DNA of 64,000 bases, from the NCBI RefSeq assembly GCF_030538495.1, contig NZ_JAUNTW010000003.1, positions 186,001 through 250,000 on the forward strand. The letters are read 5' to 3'. Under the pieces are notes generated by a model, which had not been told where the DNA came from, did no database searches, and saw nothing but the letters and a program-made list of their open reading frames with translations. The stretch comes from Paracoccus sp. (in: a-proteobacteria) (GTDB taxonomy: Bacteria; Pseudomonadota; Alphaproteobacteria; Rhodobacterales; Rhodobacteraceae). How positions within the stretch are numbered: position 1 is the stretch's first letter; each line of letters starts with the position of its first letter. The position numbers were made by a program, and so were the translations under genes. Below are positions 1 to 8,650 of this stretch, piece after piece.

Positions 1-582
1 TTCTTCGATCCGCGCGCCCAGTCCCGGCGTTTCCCCTTGCTGCGTGATCGCCAGCCCGGCAATCGTCGCCATATCGCCGCGCAGCGCCAGCATCGCCTGA
101 ATCGGCCCGTTATAGCCCGCCCCGACCATCGGCAGGATCACCAGCGACACCCGGTCGTTTTCGCGCAGCAGGTAAATCTGCGTCAGATCGGGGCGCGATC
201 CGATGCCCGCCGTGTCCTGCGCGGGCGTTAGCCCGGTCCAGTTGCTGTTGTCTTGCAGGGCAGAGTCCAGACCTTCGGGCGTCACCTCGGGATGCGCGCG
301 GCCTTGCGGAATCTCGATCACCACGGTGGACAGCGCGCCATCGGGGGATTGGGCCAACAGCTCGGTCATGCCGGGGATGGTGGCGATCAGTTGTTCCAGC
401 CGCGCGTTCTGTTCGGCGGCGCGGTTCGCGGTCTGGATCGGGCGCAGAACGACCGTCGCCCCCGTCACCATCACCGCGCAGATCGTCGCCACGACAAAGG
501 CCATCGCAATCGTCTTGCCCCGGCTGTCATTCGGGGCTGCCAGCATCCGCCGCCACGCGGCCACAGGGTTCAGGTCAGCCAA
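1..582 (-). CDS. nqrC: Na+-translocating NADH:quinone reductase subunit C (NqrC), 3' end beyond window
   Basis: This is the N-terminal 194 codons of an NqrC-like protein that runs off the left edge. NqrC is the periplasmic subunit of the Na+-pumping NADH:quinone reductase and carries a covalently bound FMN. One membrane segment is visible at about residues 17-36, followed by a periplasmic part ending in the family motif ETPGLGARIEE. The flavinylated Thr lies further along and outside the window. The start is read as TTG at 582 because GGAGG lies 7 nt upstream; the gene then overlaps the nqrB stop by 8 nt, which fits translational coupling. The alternative RnfG is less likely given the nqrA neighbour. 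Confidence 0.8.
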   Translation of the reverse strand, partial: MADLNPVAAWRRMLAAPNDSRGKTIAMAFVVATICAVMVTGATVVLRPIQTANRAAEQNARLEQLIATIPGMTELLAQSPDGALSTVVIEIPQGRAHPEVTPEGLDSALQDNSNWTGLTPAQDTAGIGSRPDLTQIYLLRENDRVSLVILPMVGAGYNGPIQAMLALRGDMATIAGLAITQQGETPGLGARIEE

Positions 583-1351
583 GGCGTTTCCTCCGTCGTG
601 CGTGCCAGATTGCCAATGCGATTTCGTCGAATAACGGTGCGGCCAGTGACGCCAGCAGCGCCGCCGATACGGCCAGTTGCACCGGCGCGGCGTCGGCCCA
701 TTGCGTTGCAAACAGCCCCACCAGCAGCGCATAGACCGCGCCATTCAGCCAGCGGCCCAGTTGCGTGGCGGCCGATGCGACGGGATCCGCGACCAGCCCG
801 ACCAGCACCACCCCCGCCGCCGCCGTGACCGCGACCGGCGCGGTGACGCCAAGCGCGGCCAGCACCGCCCACGCGACCCCGGCCCCCGCGATCAGCCGCC
901 AGTTGATGACCCCAAACCACAGCCCGATCGCCGCCGCAGGCCAGACCGCCCAGCCCACCGGCACCGCCAGTTCGGGCCACGGCGCCGCCGGAAAGCCAAA
1001 GCCCACAAAGGCCAGCGTCACCGTTGCGGGGTTCAGAATGTTGCGCCCCCAGCCGCCGAACACCAGTTCCGCCATGACGACGCCGAAACTGACCGACAGG
1101 ATCAGCGCCACCGGTCCCAGCCCAACCGGGGCCAGCATCGCGATATACAGCGCCGTCAGCGCGCCTGCGAATGACGGCGGTTGCGCGCGGGCCAGCATAA
1201 ACACCACATGCCACAGCCCCGCCACGATCAGCACAAAGATCAGCCGCCCCACGGCATCAGCCCCGCCATAGCTCAGCCACATCGCCGCCATCGGCAGGGC
1301 CGTGGCGATCAGCAGCAGGGCGTTTGTTTCGCGGCTCCAGATGCCTTGCAT
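575..1351 (-). CDS. nqrB: Short NqrB/RnfD-family membrane subunit
   Basis: A 258-residue hydrophobic protein of the NqrB/RnfD family, which forms the membrane core of Nqr/Rnf ion pumps. The conserved block GGWGRNILNPATVTLAF (about residues 94-110) and the C-terminal VADPVASAAT...LFDEI region match the family. NqrB is usually near 400 residues and RnfD near 350, so this copy is short. The segment after NPAT, where family members carry the SGAT flavin-attachment motif, is missing, and no SGAT occurs anywhere. The start ATG at 1351 lies 1 nt after the nqrA stop; a longer in-frame start at 1408 would overlap nqrA. Assignment to the family is firm; function as a normal Na+ pump subunit is doubtful. 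Confidence 0.75.
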   Translation of the reverse strand: MQGIWSRETNALLLIATALPMAAMWLSYGGADAVGRLIFVLIVAGLWHVVFMLARAQPPSFAGALTALYIAMLAPVGLGPVALILSVSFGVVMAELVFGGWGRNILNPATVTLAFVGFGFPAAPWPELAVPVGWAVWPAAAIGLWFGVINWRLIAGAGVAWAVLAALGVTAPVAVTAAAGVVLVGLVADPVASAATQLGRWLNGAVYALLVGLFATQWADAAPVQLAVSAALLASLAAPLFDEIALAIWHARRRKRLG

Positions 1352-1352
1352 G

Positions 1353-2603
1353 TCAAAACCCCTGTTCTGCGCCGGTGCGGTCCAACACCCCGCGCAGCAA
1401 ATCGGCAAAGCGGGGACGCGCGCCGGTGACGTAATCGACCAGAGCCAGATCCGGCTCAGACAGCGACAGCGCGCCCAAAGCTATGGCGGCTTCGTCATTG
1501 CCCGACCCCAAGGCGCGCAGAAACGGCACGGCGGGAACCGTCGCGGGCAGCGCCTGATCGACCGCCGCCGACGGGATCACCGGCACAGGGCGCGAGGCCC
1601 GCGACAGCGCCGCCCGGAACCAATGCCCGCGCGTGGGGGCGGTGTCGCGCAGGGTCACGGTCACTTGGCGGTCGCCGTGGCGCAGGTGGCGCGTTTCGAC
1701 TCCGTCCAGCACGGACCCCGACAGGATGCGTTTCGGCCCCGGCGTCATCGCGCCCTGCACCAATGCGCGCAGATCGGCCCCGGCCTGCGTGCGCAGCAGC
1801 CGCGCCTGCGACAGCCCCGGCCCGGTGACGGCGACCACCCGCGTTTGCGGCAAATGCCCGCTGCGGATCAACGCGCCCAATGCCGCCACGTCCGGCGCAT
1901 CCATCACCCAGACGCGGCGGGTCGCGGATGCCGGGTGCTGGGCGTGGATATGCCAGCCCGCCAAGCCGCCGGGATGGATCGCGCCCGCACGGATCATCGT
2001 CACATCGGATTGCGCGGCCATCCCGTCATGGATCACATAAACCGGCCCCATCCGGCGCAGGGCCGCGATGCCCGTGGTCAGGTCATCGGCGGACAGCCCG
2101 ACCATGGGCGACACCGCGCCCGGTCGCGTGTCCGCCGCCGCGATGAAAATGGCGGATGGCGCAATGTCCGGGTCCGCCAGCCGCCCGCCGGGCCGCGTCT
2201 GAATCGCCGTCCACAGCCCGGAGGCCAGCAACAGATCGCGCAAACCCTCCACGGTCCCCGCGCCGGTCGTGTCAAACACCCGCCGCCCGCCGTCGGGGTC
2301 GTGGAACAACACCACCTGTTCCAAGCGCCGCCCCGGTCCCAAATCCAGACGCGCCACGCGACCCGCGACCGGGGCCGTCACCGTGATGCGCGGATCGCGT
2401 CGGTCGGTCAGCAAGGCCGCGCCCTGCGACACTATGTCACCCACGCCCACCTGCGGATCGACGCGGAAATCGGGACCAAAGCCGCCGCCGATGGCGGTTT
2501 CGTCGGTGATATGTTCGGGAATATCAACGGATGCCGCGCCAATATCGGGCAAATCCGGCCCGCCGATTCGCAGGGAAATCCCGCGTTGGATTGGCTGTAA
2601 CAC
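1353..2603 (-). CDS. nqrA: Na+-translocating NADH:quinone reductase subunit A (NqrA)
   Basis: A 416-residue NqrA-like protein, the cytoplasmic subunit that sits on NqrB and has been linked to quinone binding. The N-terminal stretch RGISLRIGG followed by TAPVAGRVARLDLGPGRR is the barrel-sandwich signature shared with RnfC, and the C-terminal GNDEAAIALGALSL...DLALVDYV aligns with the usual NqrA end. The family Cys of that region (LCTFVCPG in enterobacteria and vibrios) is absent. The start is GTG at 2603, with a strong AAAGGAGG site 5 nt before it; an open frame continues upstream to 3074 but has no support. It heads the nqrABC run and is divergent from a multiheme cytochrome gene. Confidence 0.8.
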   Translation of the reverse strand: MLQPIQRGISLRIGGPDLPDIGAASVDIPEHITDETAIGGGFGPDFRVDPQVGVGDIVSQGAALLTDRRDPRITVTAPVAGRVARLDLGPGRRLEQVVLFHDPDGGRRVFDTTGAGTVEGLRDLLLASGLWTAIQTRPGGRLADPDIAPSAIFIAAADTRPGAVSPMVGLSADDLTTGIAALRRMGPVYVIHDGMAAQSDVTMIRAGAIHPGGLAGWHIHAQHPASATRRVWVMDAPDVAALGALIRSGHLPQTRVVAVTGPGLSQARLLRTQAGADLRALVQGAMTPGPKRILSGSVLDGVETRHLRHGDRQVTVTLRDTAPTRGHWFRAALSRASRPVPVIPSAAVDQALPATVPAVPFLRALGSGNDEAAIALGALSLSEPDLALVDYVTGARPRFADLLRGVLDRTGAEQGF

Positions 2604-2723
2604 TCCGGCCTCCTTTGGGTTGGTCGGGGGGTGGGGGCGGAAAATCTTGTCGCCGCATGTCCCTTTGGCTAAGCTGAGGCTATCAGAACCCCAGCCCGTC
2701 ATCAACTGAACAGAGGCAAGGCC
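2604..2723. promoter_or_regulatory. Divergent promoter region between nqrA and the pentaheme cytochrome
   Basis: This 120-bp gap must carry the start signals of both nqrA (leftward) and the cytochrome (rightward). A G-rich stretch occupies the nqrA-proximal half. I could not pick out a convincing -35/-10 pair or a clear operator palindrome. Confidence 0.4.
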
Positions 2724-3854
2724 ATGTCCCCCACCCCGTTGAAATCCGCGATCTGGGCCAGCATTGCCGCGCTGTTGGCGCTGCCCGCCACGGCGCAGGA
2801 CGCGCCCGGCTATGCCCTGCCCCGCATGATGCAAAGCGATCAGATCAGCGTGCCAAACGCGGCTGAAATCGACGCATGGGCGCGGTCGGGTCACGCGAAT
2901 TTCCGGTCGCGGTCGTTTACCAACTGGAATGACGCGGGCGAGATTCCCCCTGTCTGCGCGACCTGTCATTCGGGTCAGGGCTTTCGCGCGCTGCACAGGC
3001 TGGACGGCGGAACGGGCGGGATGCCGGATCGCCCCTTTCCAGTTGGCGGAGTCGTCGATTGCGCCACCTGCCACAGCCCCGGCCTGTCCGAGATCACCGA
3101 AATCGCCTTACCCAACGGGCAGATGCACCCGGTCACGGGCAGTCAGGCCACCTGCCTGACCTGCCATCAGGGCCGCCAATCGGGCGATGCGATTGCCCGC
3201 GCCACGGCAGAGGGCGACCCCGACCAGCCCAACCCCGACTTGCGGTTCATGAACCCCCATTACGCGGTCGCGGCGGCAACATGGCTGGGCGGCACGGGCG
3301 CTTTGGGTTATCATTACGACGGCAAAACCTATGCCGGGCAGTTTCATCACGCGCCGCCGGTCGCCACCTGCACCGACTGCCACGATCCGCACCGCCTGAC
3401 GGTTGCAACCGATGGCTGCACCATGTGCCACAGCGGCGAAACCAACCCGCGCGCGATCCGCATGTCGCGGGCCAGCCATGACGGCAGCGGCAACCTGACC
3501 CAAGGCATCCATGCCGACATCGCCAACAACGCCGATCTGCTGAAATCCGCGCTGCATGATTATGCGCGGCAGGTGGCCGGAGTCCCCATGATCTATGACA
3601 GCGGGCGGCATCCGTATTTCTTTGCCGATGCCAATGATGACGGGCGGGTGGATTTGGTCGATGGCACATCCGTGGTCTATAACGCGTGGACGCCGCGGCT
3701 GCTGCGGGGGGCCTATAACTGGAAATTCGTGACCTCGGACACGGGCGCGCATGTCCACAACCCGCATTACGCGCTGCAATTGCTGTATGACAGCATTCAG
3801 GACCTGACCACGGCCATGGGCGGCGATTTCGACGCGCTGAACCTCAGCCGTTAG
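2724..3854 (+). CDS. Secreted pentaheme c-type cytochrome
   Basis: A 376-residue protein with a Sec signal peptide (residues 1-25, ending ATAQD) and five CXXCH haem-attachment sites at residues 78-82 (CATCH), 113-117 (CATCH), 144-148 (CLTCH), 216-220 (CTDCH) and 232-236 (CTMCH). It should therefore be a periplasmic or exported electron carrier. All haem sites are in the first two thirds; the C-terminal 140 residues have none but hold an EF-hand-like loop, DANDDGRVDLVD (302-313), which suggests calcium binding. I do not recognise a named family such as NrfA or NapC. The ATG follows AGAGG. It is divergent from nqrA, and its stop overlaps the stop of the convergent ABC exporter gene. Confidence 0.75.
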   Translation: MSPTPLKSAIWASIAALLALPATAQDAPGYALPRMMQSDQISVPNAAEIDAWARSGHANFRSRSFTNWNDAGEIPPVCATCHSGQGFRALHRLDGGTGGMPDRPFPVGGVVDCATCHSPGLSEITEIALPNGQMHPVTGSQATCLTCHQGRQSGDAIARATAEGDPDQPNPDLRFMNPHYAVAAATWLGGTGALGYHYDGKTYAGQFHHAPPVATCTDCHDPHRLTVATDGCTMCHSGETNPRAIRMSRASHDGSGNLTQGIHADIANNADLLKSALHDYARQVAGVPMIYDSGRHPYFFADANDDGRVDLVDGTSVVYNAWTPRLLRGAYNWKFVTSDTGAHVHNPHYALQLLYDSIQDLTTAMGGDFDALNLSR

Positions 3855-5635
3855 GCCGTGGGACCATCGGTGAACTGCATCCGCGCCAGACGGGCATACA
3901 ATCCCCCCGCAGCGACCAATTCATCATGCGTCCCCACCGCCACGATGCGGCCCTGATCGAACACCACGATGCGGTCGGCCTGTTTCACCGTGGCCAGACG
4001 ATGCGCGACAACCACGGTCGTGCGCCCCTGCGCCAGCCGGTTCACCGCCACCTGCACCAGCGATTCCGATTCGGCATCCAAGGCGCTTGTCGCCTCGTCC
4101 AGCAGCAGAACCGGGGCGTCGCGCAGGATGGCGCGGGCAATCGCGATGCGCTGACGCTGACCGCCCGACAGCATCACCCCCCGTTCACCCAGCGGCGTGT
4201 CATAGCCCTGCGGCAGTGCGGCGATAAAATCATGCGCATGGGCCGCGCGGGCGGCGTCTTGGACCTGCGCGTCGGTCGCGTCGGGCTGGCCCAGCCGGAT
4301 ATTATCGGCGGCGGATGCGGCAAAGATCACCGGATCCTGCGGCACCAGCGCAATATCCGCGCGGAAATCATCGCGCCGCATGTCACGCAGGTCGATCCCG
4401 TCCAACGTCACCCGCCCCCGCGCCGGGTCCCAGAACCGTTCGATCAACTGAATCACGGTCGTTTTGCCCGCACCCGACGGGCCGACAAGTGCCACGGTTT
4501 CCCCCGGCTGGATGGTCAGGCTGACATCATCCAGTGCGGATTGATCGGGCCGGGTGGGGTAATGAAAGGTCACACCCTCCAACGTGATGCGCCCTTGCAC
4601 CGGGCGCGGCAGGGCGACCGGATGCGCCGGATCGGTCAGCGCATCCTGCGCCGCCAGCAATTCGCCCAGCCGTTCGGTCGCCCCTGCGGCGCGCTGCAAC
4701 TCGCCCCAAATCTCGGACAGCGCGCCGGTCGATCCCGCGACCAGCACGGCATAGATCACGAACTGCACCAATTCGCCCGCCGTCATGATGCCTTCGCGCA
4801 CATCCCGCGCGCCGATCCACAACACGCCGATCACGCCCGAGAAAATCAGGAAAATCACAATCGCCGTCATCACCGCGCGCACCGAAATGCGGTTCAGCGC
4901 GACCGAGAACGATTGTTCCGTCACGCCGTCAAACCGCGCGACGCTGCGCGCTTCGTGGGTATAGGCCTGCACGGTTTGCGCGGCCAGCAGGCTTTCGGAT
5001 GCAGCGCCGGATGAATTGGCGATCCAGTCCTGATTCTCGCGCGACAGGCGGCGCAACCGCCGGCCCAGCACGATAATCGGGATCAGAATCGCCGGCACGA
5101 TCAACAGCACCAGCCCCATCAGCTTGAGTGATGTCCAGGCCAGCATCGCCATGCCGCCCGCCAAAATCAGCATATTGCGCAACGCAATCGACAGCGACGA
5201 CCCGATGACGGATTGAATCAGCGTCGTGTCGGTGGTGATCCGCGACAGGATTTCGCCCGTCATGATGCGTTCAAAAAACCCCGGCGACAGGGTGATAACG
5301 CGGCCAAACACCGCCTTGCGAATATCGGCAACGACGCGTTCCCCCAGACGGGTGACGAAATAATACCGCGCCGCTGTTCCCACCGCCAACAACGCGACAA
5401 TCAACAGCGCCGCGCCGAAATATTCATCCAGCAGCCCCGCGCCATCGTCGAAATTATCGACCACGCGCCGCACGGCCAGCGGCAAGATCAAACTGACCGC
5501 CGACGTCGCAACCAAGGCCAGCAGCGCCAGCACCATCTGCGCCCGATAGGGCCGGACAAAGGGCCACAGCGCGGACAGCGCGCCCACCTGTTTGCTGGTT
5601 GGCCGATCCTCGGTCGTTGATGCTCCGCGTCGCAT
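3851..5635 (-). CDS. ABC exporter, fused membrane and ATPase domains (MsbA/LmrA type)
   Basis: A 594-residue half-transporter with six N-terminal membrane segments (type 1 exporter fold, about residues 20-310) followed by an ATPase domain with Walker A GPSGAGKTT (about 381), signature LSGGQRQRIAIARA (about 487) and Walker B VLLLDEATSALD (about 508). It works as a dimer to export a lipid, drug or peptide; the substrate cannot be told from sequence. The start at 5635 has AAAGGGG at good spacing. Start codons at 5659 and 5689 exist in frame but lack a ribosome site. The gene stands alone, converging with the pentaheme cytochrome gene by a 3-nt stop overlap. Confidence 0.85.
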   Translation of the reverse strand: MRRGASTTEDRPTSKQVGALSALWPFVRPYRAQMVLALLALVATSAVSLILPLAVRRVVDNFDDGAGLLDEYFGAALLIVALLAVGTAARYYFVTRLGERVVADIRKAVFGRVITLSPGFFERIMTGEILSRITTDTTLIQSVIGSSLSIALRNMLILAGGMAMLAWTSLKLMGLVLLIVPAILIPIIVLGRRLRRLSRENQDWIANSSGAASESLLAAQTVQAYTHEARSVARFDGVTEQSFSVALNRISVRAVMTAIVIFLIFSGVIGVLWIGARDVREGIMTAGELVQFVIYAVLVAGSTGALSEIWGELQRAAGATERLGELLAAQDALTDPAHPVALPRPVQGRITLEGVTFHYPTRPDQSALDDVSLTIQPGETVALVGPSGAGKTTVIQLIERFWDPARGRVTLDGIDLRDMRRDDFRADIALVPQDPVIFAASAADNIRLGQPDATDAQVQDAARAAHAHDFIAALPQGYDTPLGERGVMLSGGQRQRIAIARAILRDAPVLLLDEATSALDAESESLVQVAVNRLAQGRTTVVVAHRLATVKQADRIVVFDQGRIVAVGTHDELVAAGGLYARLARMQFTDGPTA

Positions 5636-5709
5636 GGCTGCCCCTTTGCTGTGCGCCATGGGTTTAGGCCGCAGTCGGCCCAAGGGCAAGCCGCCCGACC
5701 AAAGCGCCG

Positions 5710-6114
5710 TCAGAACAGATCAGCCCGCCCCCGCGCAATGGAAAACCCGCCGCCTTGCGCATTGCGGCAGGTCATGCCGGTGCGTTCGGACATGCAGCGG
5801 ATGCCGTTCAGTTCGATCACGCCGCCATATTGCAGCCGCATACTGTGCGGATTGATGATGGTGTCGCCCGCGCAAACCGCCTGACCGCGGCCAGAGTGAC
5901 CCACCCAAAACGCAGAACCCCAATCCAGATCGCAATCGGCGGGACGCGGCGGGGATGTGGTGTATTCGATCCGGTCGCAGCGAACCTCGGCCTGTGTTGT
6001 CGTGTCATCTTCGACCCAGATCGAACAGTGGATGTTGTTGCTGGGGCTGCGGAAATCGAACCCCCAGGCCACCACCGGGCTGACCGTCATTGCCAAAATC
6101 ACGACAAACCGCAT
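5710..6114 (-). CDS. Small secreted hypothetical protein, cysteine-rich (possibly DUF6636-like)
   Basis: A 134-residue protein with a signal peptide (about residues 1-19, ending VVAWG) and six cysteines in the mature part, consistent with disulfides in the periplasm. The start of the mature chain, FDFRSPSNNIHCSIW, resembles small secreted DUF6636-type proteins; no activity is known. The ATG at 6114 is the first that gives a signal peptide. It lies 10 nt downstream of the priA stop in the same orientation, so it may be cotranscribed with priA, though a functional link is not evident. Confidence 0.6.
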   Translation of the reverse strand: MRFVVILAMTVSPVVAWGFDFRSPSNNIHCSIWVEDDTTTQAEVRCDRIEYTTSPPRPADCDLDWGSAFWVGHSGRGQAVCAGDTIINPHSMRLQYGGVIELNGIRCMSERTGMTCRNAQGGGFSIARGRADLF

Positions 6115-6124
6115 ACCGACCCCG

Positions 6125-8323
6125 TTACAGAAAGCTCTGCGGGTCAATATCCACCGACAACCGCAGATTTGACGGCAGTTTATGCGGTGCCAGCCAATCC
6201 GCAATGGCGTTTTGCAGGGGCGCCTGACGCGGAGCGTGAACCAGCATCCGCACCCGGTGCCGCCCCCGCACACGCGCAATCGGCGCAGGGGCCGGTCCCC
6301 ACAATTCCGCCCCCACCTGATGCAGAGGCGCGGCCTGCGCGGCCAGATGCCGCGCGAAATCGCTGACCACGCCCAGATCGGGATGCGACAAAATCACCCC
6401 CGCCAACCGACCAAAGGGCGGCATCCCGGTGGCCTGCCGCGCGGCGGCCTCGGCGTTCCAGAAATCTTCATCCTGACCAGACAGGATGGCGCGGATGACC
6501 GGATGATCGGGCTGATGGGTCTGCAACAGCGCCACCCCCGGCGCGGCCCCCGATTGCCGCCCCGCGCGCCCCGCCACCTGCCGCATCAGCTGGAACGACC
6601 GTTCCGCCGCACGCATATCCGCGCCCTGCAACCCCAGATCGGCGTCAATCACGCCCACCAAGGTCAGACGCGGAAAGTTATGCCCCTTGGCCACGATCTG
6701 CGTGCCGATGATAATGTCGGTGTCACCATCCGCAATCGCGGCAATGGTTTCCTTTAACGCGCGGGCCGATCCGAACAGATCCGATGACAGGATCGTGGCG
6801 CGGGCATCGGGGAAGCGGGCCGCCACCTCATCCGCGATGCGTTCGACACCCGGGCCGATGGGGGCCAGCTTGCCTTCGACCTTGCAGGCGGGGCAAGCGG
6901 TTGGAATAGCCCGAGTTTCCCCGCATTGGTGACAGACCAGCCGGTTCTGAAACCGATGTTCCACCATCCGCGCATCGCATTGATGACAACCGATCTGTTC
7001 GCCACAGGCGCGGCACACCGTCACCGGCGCAAAGCCTCGGCGGTTCAGAAACAACAGCGATTGTTCGCCCCGGCCCAGCCGCTCGGTGACGGCTTGCGCC
7101 AAAGCGGGGGAAATCCACTGCCCCGCCGGCATGTCCTGACCTCGCAGATCAATCGCCGCCATATCGGGCAGTTCCGCCGCACCATAGCGCGCCCGCAAAT
7201 CCAGCCGCCGGTATTTCCCGCTGGCCGCGTTGACCCAAGATTCCAGACTGGGCGTAGCGGATGCCAACACGACCTGAGCGCCACAGATCGACGCCCGCAG
7301 CACCGCCATATCGCGGGCGCTGTAGAACACGACATCCTCTTGTTTATAGCTGCTGTCATGTTCTTCATCGACGACGATCAGGCCCAGATCGCGGAACGGC
7401 AAAAACAACGCCGATCGCGCGCCGACGACCATCTGCACCTGACCGCGCCCGGCCATATGCCACAACCGCCGCCGTTCCCCGCGCGTCACGCCGCTGTGCC
7501 ATTCGCCGGGCCGCGCCCCAAAGCGCGCCTGCACGCGGTCCAGAAACTCGGCCGACAGCGCGATTTCAGGCAGCAGGATCAGCGCCTGCCGCCCCCCTGC
7601 CAGCGTTTCGGCCACGGCCTCCAGATAGACTTCGGTCTTGCCCGACCCCGTGACGCCGCGCAGCAAGGTGGTGCCGTATCCGCCCGCCCGGATCGCGCCG
7701 CGCAACGCATCCGCCGCCGCCTGCTGATCGGGGGCCAAGGGCTTGCCCTGCATCGCCGCATCCAACAGCGGATAGGGCGCATCGCGTGGGGCCTGAATTT
7801 CAGCCAAGGCCCCCTGCGCGACCAACCCCCGCACGACAGACACACCCACCCCGGCCATCTGCGCCAATTCCGATGGCGCAAAACTGGCACCGCCATGATC
7901 GGCCAGAACCTGCATGACGCGGGCGCGCGCTTCGGTCATACGCTGCGGGGGGGCGTCCCCCGGCACAATCACCCGCCGCGCGGCGGGCGGCTGATCCAGA
8001 TCGGGCGCGCGCGTGGCCATGCGCAGCATCAGGGGCGGCGGGGTCAGGGTGTAATCCCCCGCTCGGGTCAGGAAATCCATAAAGCCGGGGGAAAACGGTT
8101 CGGCGTCCAGCACACGCACCACCGGACGCAGCCGCGCCAGATCAAAATCGCCCTGCCCCGGCCCCCAGACCACGCCAATCACCCGACGCGGCCCCAAAGG
8201 CACCAGAACCAAGGCCCCCTGCCGCACGCCATCATCGGGCGCAAGATAATCCAACACCCCCACCGGTTCGCAGGTCAGCACGGCAATACGCGCGCGGGGC
8301 GGGAAAAAATCGGGCATGGTCAT
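6125..8323 (-). CDS. priA: Primosomal protein N' (replication restart helicase PriA)
   Basis: About 732 residues. PriA recognises stalled or repaired replication forks, remodels them as a 3'-5' helicase and loads the replicative helicase. Visible features are Walker A GVTGSGKTEVY (about residue 221), the DEEH box in VVDEEHDSSYKQED (about 317), and a zinc-binding cysteine cluster between residues 437 and 485 (CRACG, CHQCD, CHQCG, CPACK) inserted in the helicase core, as is typical. The start is uncertain: ATG codons at 8323 and 8317 both give a plausible N-terminus and neither has a clear ribosome site; an in-frame ATG also occurs at 8359. Confidence 0.93.
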   Translation of the reverse strand: MTMPDFFPPRARIAVLTCEPVGVLDYLAPDDGVRQGALVLVPLGPRRVIGVVWGPGQGDFDLARLRPVVRVLDAEPFSPGFMDFLTRAGDYTLTPPPLMLRMATRAPDLDQPPAARRVIVPGDAPPQRMTEARARVMQVLADHGGASFAPSELAQMAGVGVSVVRGLVAQGALAEIQAPRDAPYPLLDAAMQGKPLAPDQQAAADALRGAIRAGGYGTTLLRGVTGSGKTEVYLEAVAETLAGGRQALILLPEIALSAEFLDRVQARFGARPGEWHSGVTRGERRRLWHMAGRGQVQMVVGARSALFLPFRDLGLIVVDEEHDSSYKQEDVVFYSARDMAVLRASICGAQVVLASATPSLESWVNAASGKYRRLDLRARYGAAELPDMAAIDLRGQDMPAGQWISPALAQAVTERLGRGEQSLLFLNRRGFAPVTVCRACGEQIGCHQCDARMVEHRFQNRLVCHQCGETRAIPTACPACKVEGKLAPIGPGVERIADEVAARFPDARATILSSDLFGSARALKETIAAIADGDTDIIIGTQIVAKGHNFPRLTLVGVIDADLGLQGADMRAAERSFQLMRQVAGRAGRQSGAAPGVALLQTHQPDHPVIRAILSGQDEDFWNAEAAARQATGMPPFGRLAGVILSHPDLGVVSDFARHLAAQAAPLHQVGAELWGPAPAPIARVRGRHRVRMLVHAPRQAPLQNAIADWLAPHKLPSNLRLSVDIDPQSFL

Positions 8324-8365
8324 CGCCGCGATAAAGCCGCCGGCATGGGCCAAAATCAAGCCCGC

Positions 8366-8485
8366 TTTATCTTCTGTGTGGAAATATCCTGCGGGGTGAG
8401 ACGGATCATGAAAAGGTCCGGTGGACCTTTTCCCCGTCGAACGCCCGCCCCCGTGGGGCGGGCTGGGTGCAAAACCCCCGGCGCG
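8366..8485. repeat. Dispersed intergenic repeat, copy 1
   Basis: Starts TTTATCTTCTGTGTGGAAATATCC, then a TGAGACGGATCA block, a perfect 10-bp hairpin (GAAAAGGTCC, loop GGT, GGACCTTTTC at 8410-8432), then the GC-rich dyad CCCGCCCCCGTGGGGCGGG and an AACCCCCGGCGCG end. The same blocks in the same order occur at 61161-61283 and, more diverged, at 18054-18180. It may serve as a transcript 3'-end structure for trxA, but it lies beyond the stronger inverted repeat at 8540. Confidence 0.8.
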
Positions 8486-8539
8486 TGAGGCATCAGCACC
8501 CCATCTTCACCCAAGCACCACAAAAAACCGTCACGCCGT

Positions 8540-8602
8540 GAGTATTTTTGCACAGAAGAAACCCCGGGCGCGGCCCTCTGTTTCTTCTGTGTCTAAATAC
8601 TC
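8540..8602. terminator. Long inverted repeat downstream of trxA
   Basis: Arms GAGTATTT (8540-8547) and CACAGAAGAAA (8551-8561) pair with TTTCTTCTGTG (8581-8591) and AAATACTC (8595-8602), leaving a GC-rich loop. It lies about 50 nt past the trxA stop. The AT-rich outer arms could supply the U-tract on the minus strand, so a terminator or mRNA-protecting hairpin is likely. The arm sequence is shared with the inverted repeat at 42545-42599. Confidence 0.6.
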
Positions 8603-8650
8603 ATTCCGGCCTGTCCGCGAATGCCCCCGGCTGGACCGGGGGCGCTGCGA

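Larger units (their letters stand above)
8324..8650. other. 327-bp intergenic region between trxA and priA with repeat elements
   Basis: No gene is supported here. It contains one copy of the dispersed hairpin repeat (8366-8485) and a separate long inverted repeat (8540-8602). Open frames on the plus strand, for example one starting at 8421, are made of repeat sequence and have no homology or ribosome-site support. Confidence 0.7.

Noticed and set aside
2604..3074. N-terminal extension of nqrA to 3074
   Set aside because: It would run through the divergent cytochrome gene, while a GTG at 2603 with AAAGGAGG gives the expected family N-terminus.
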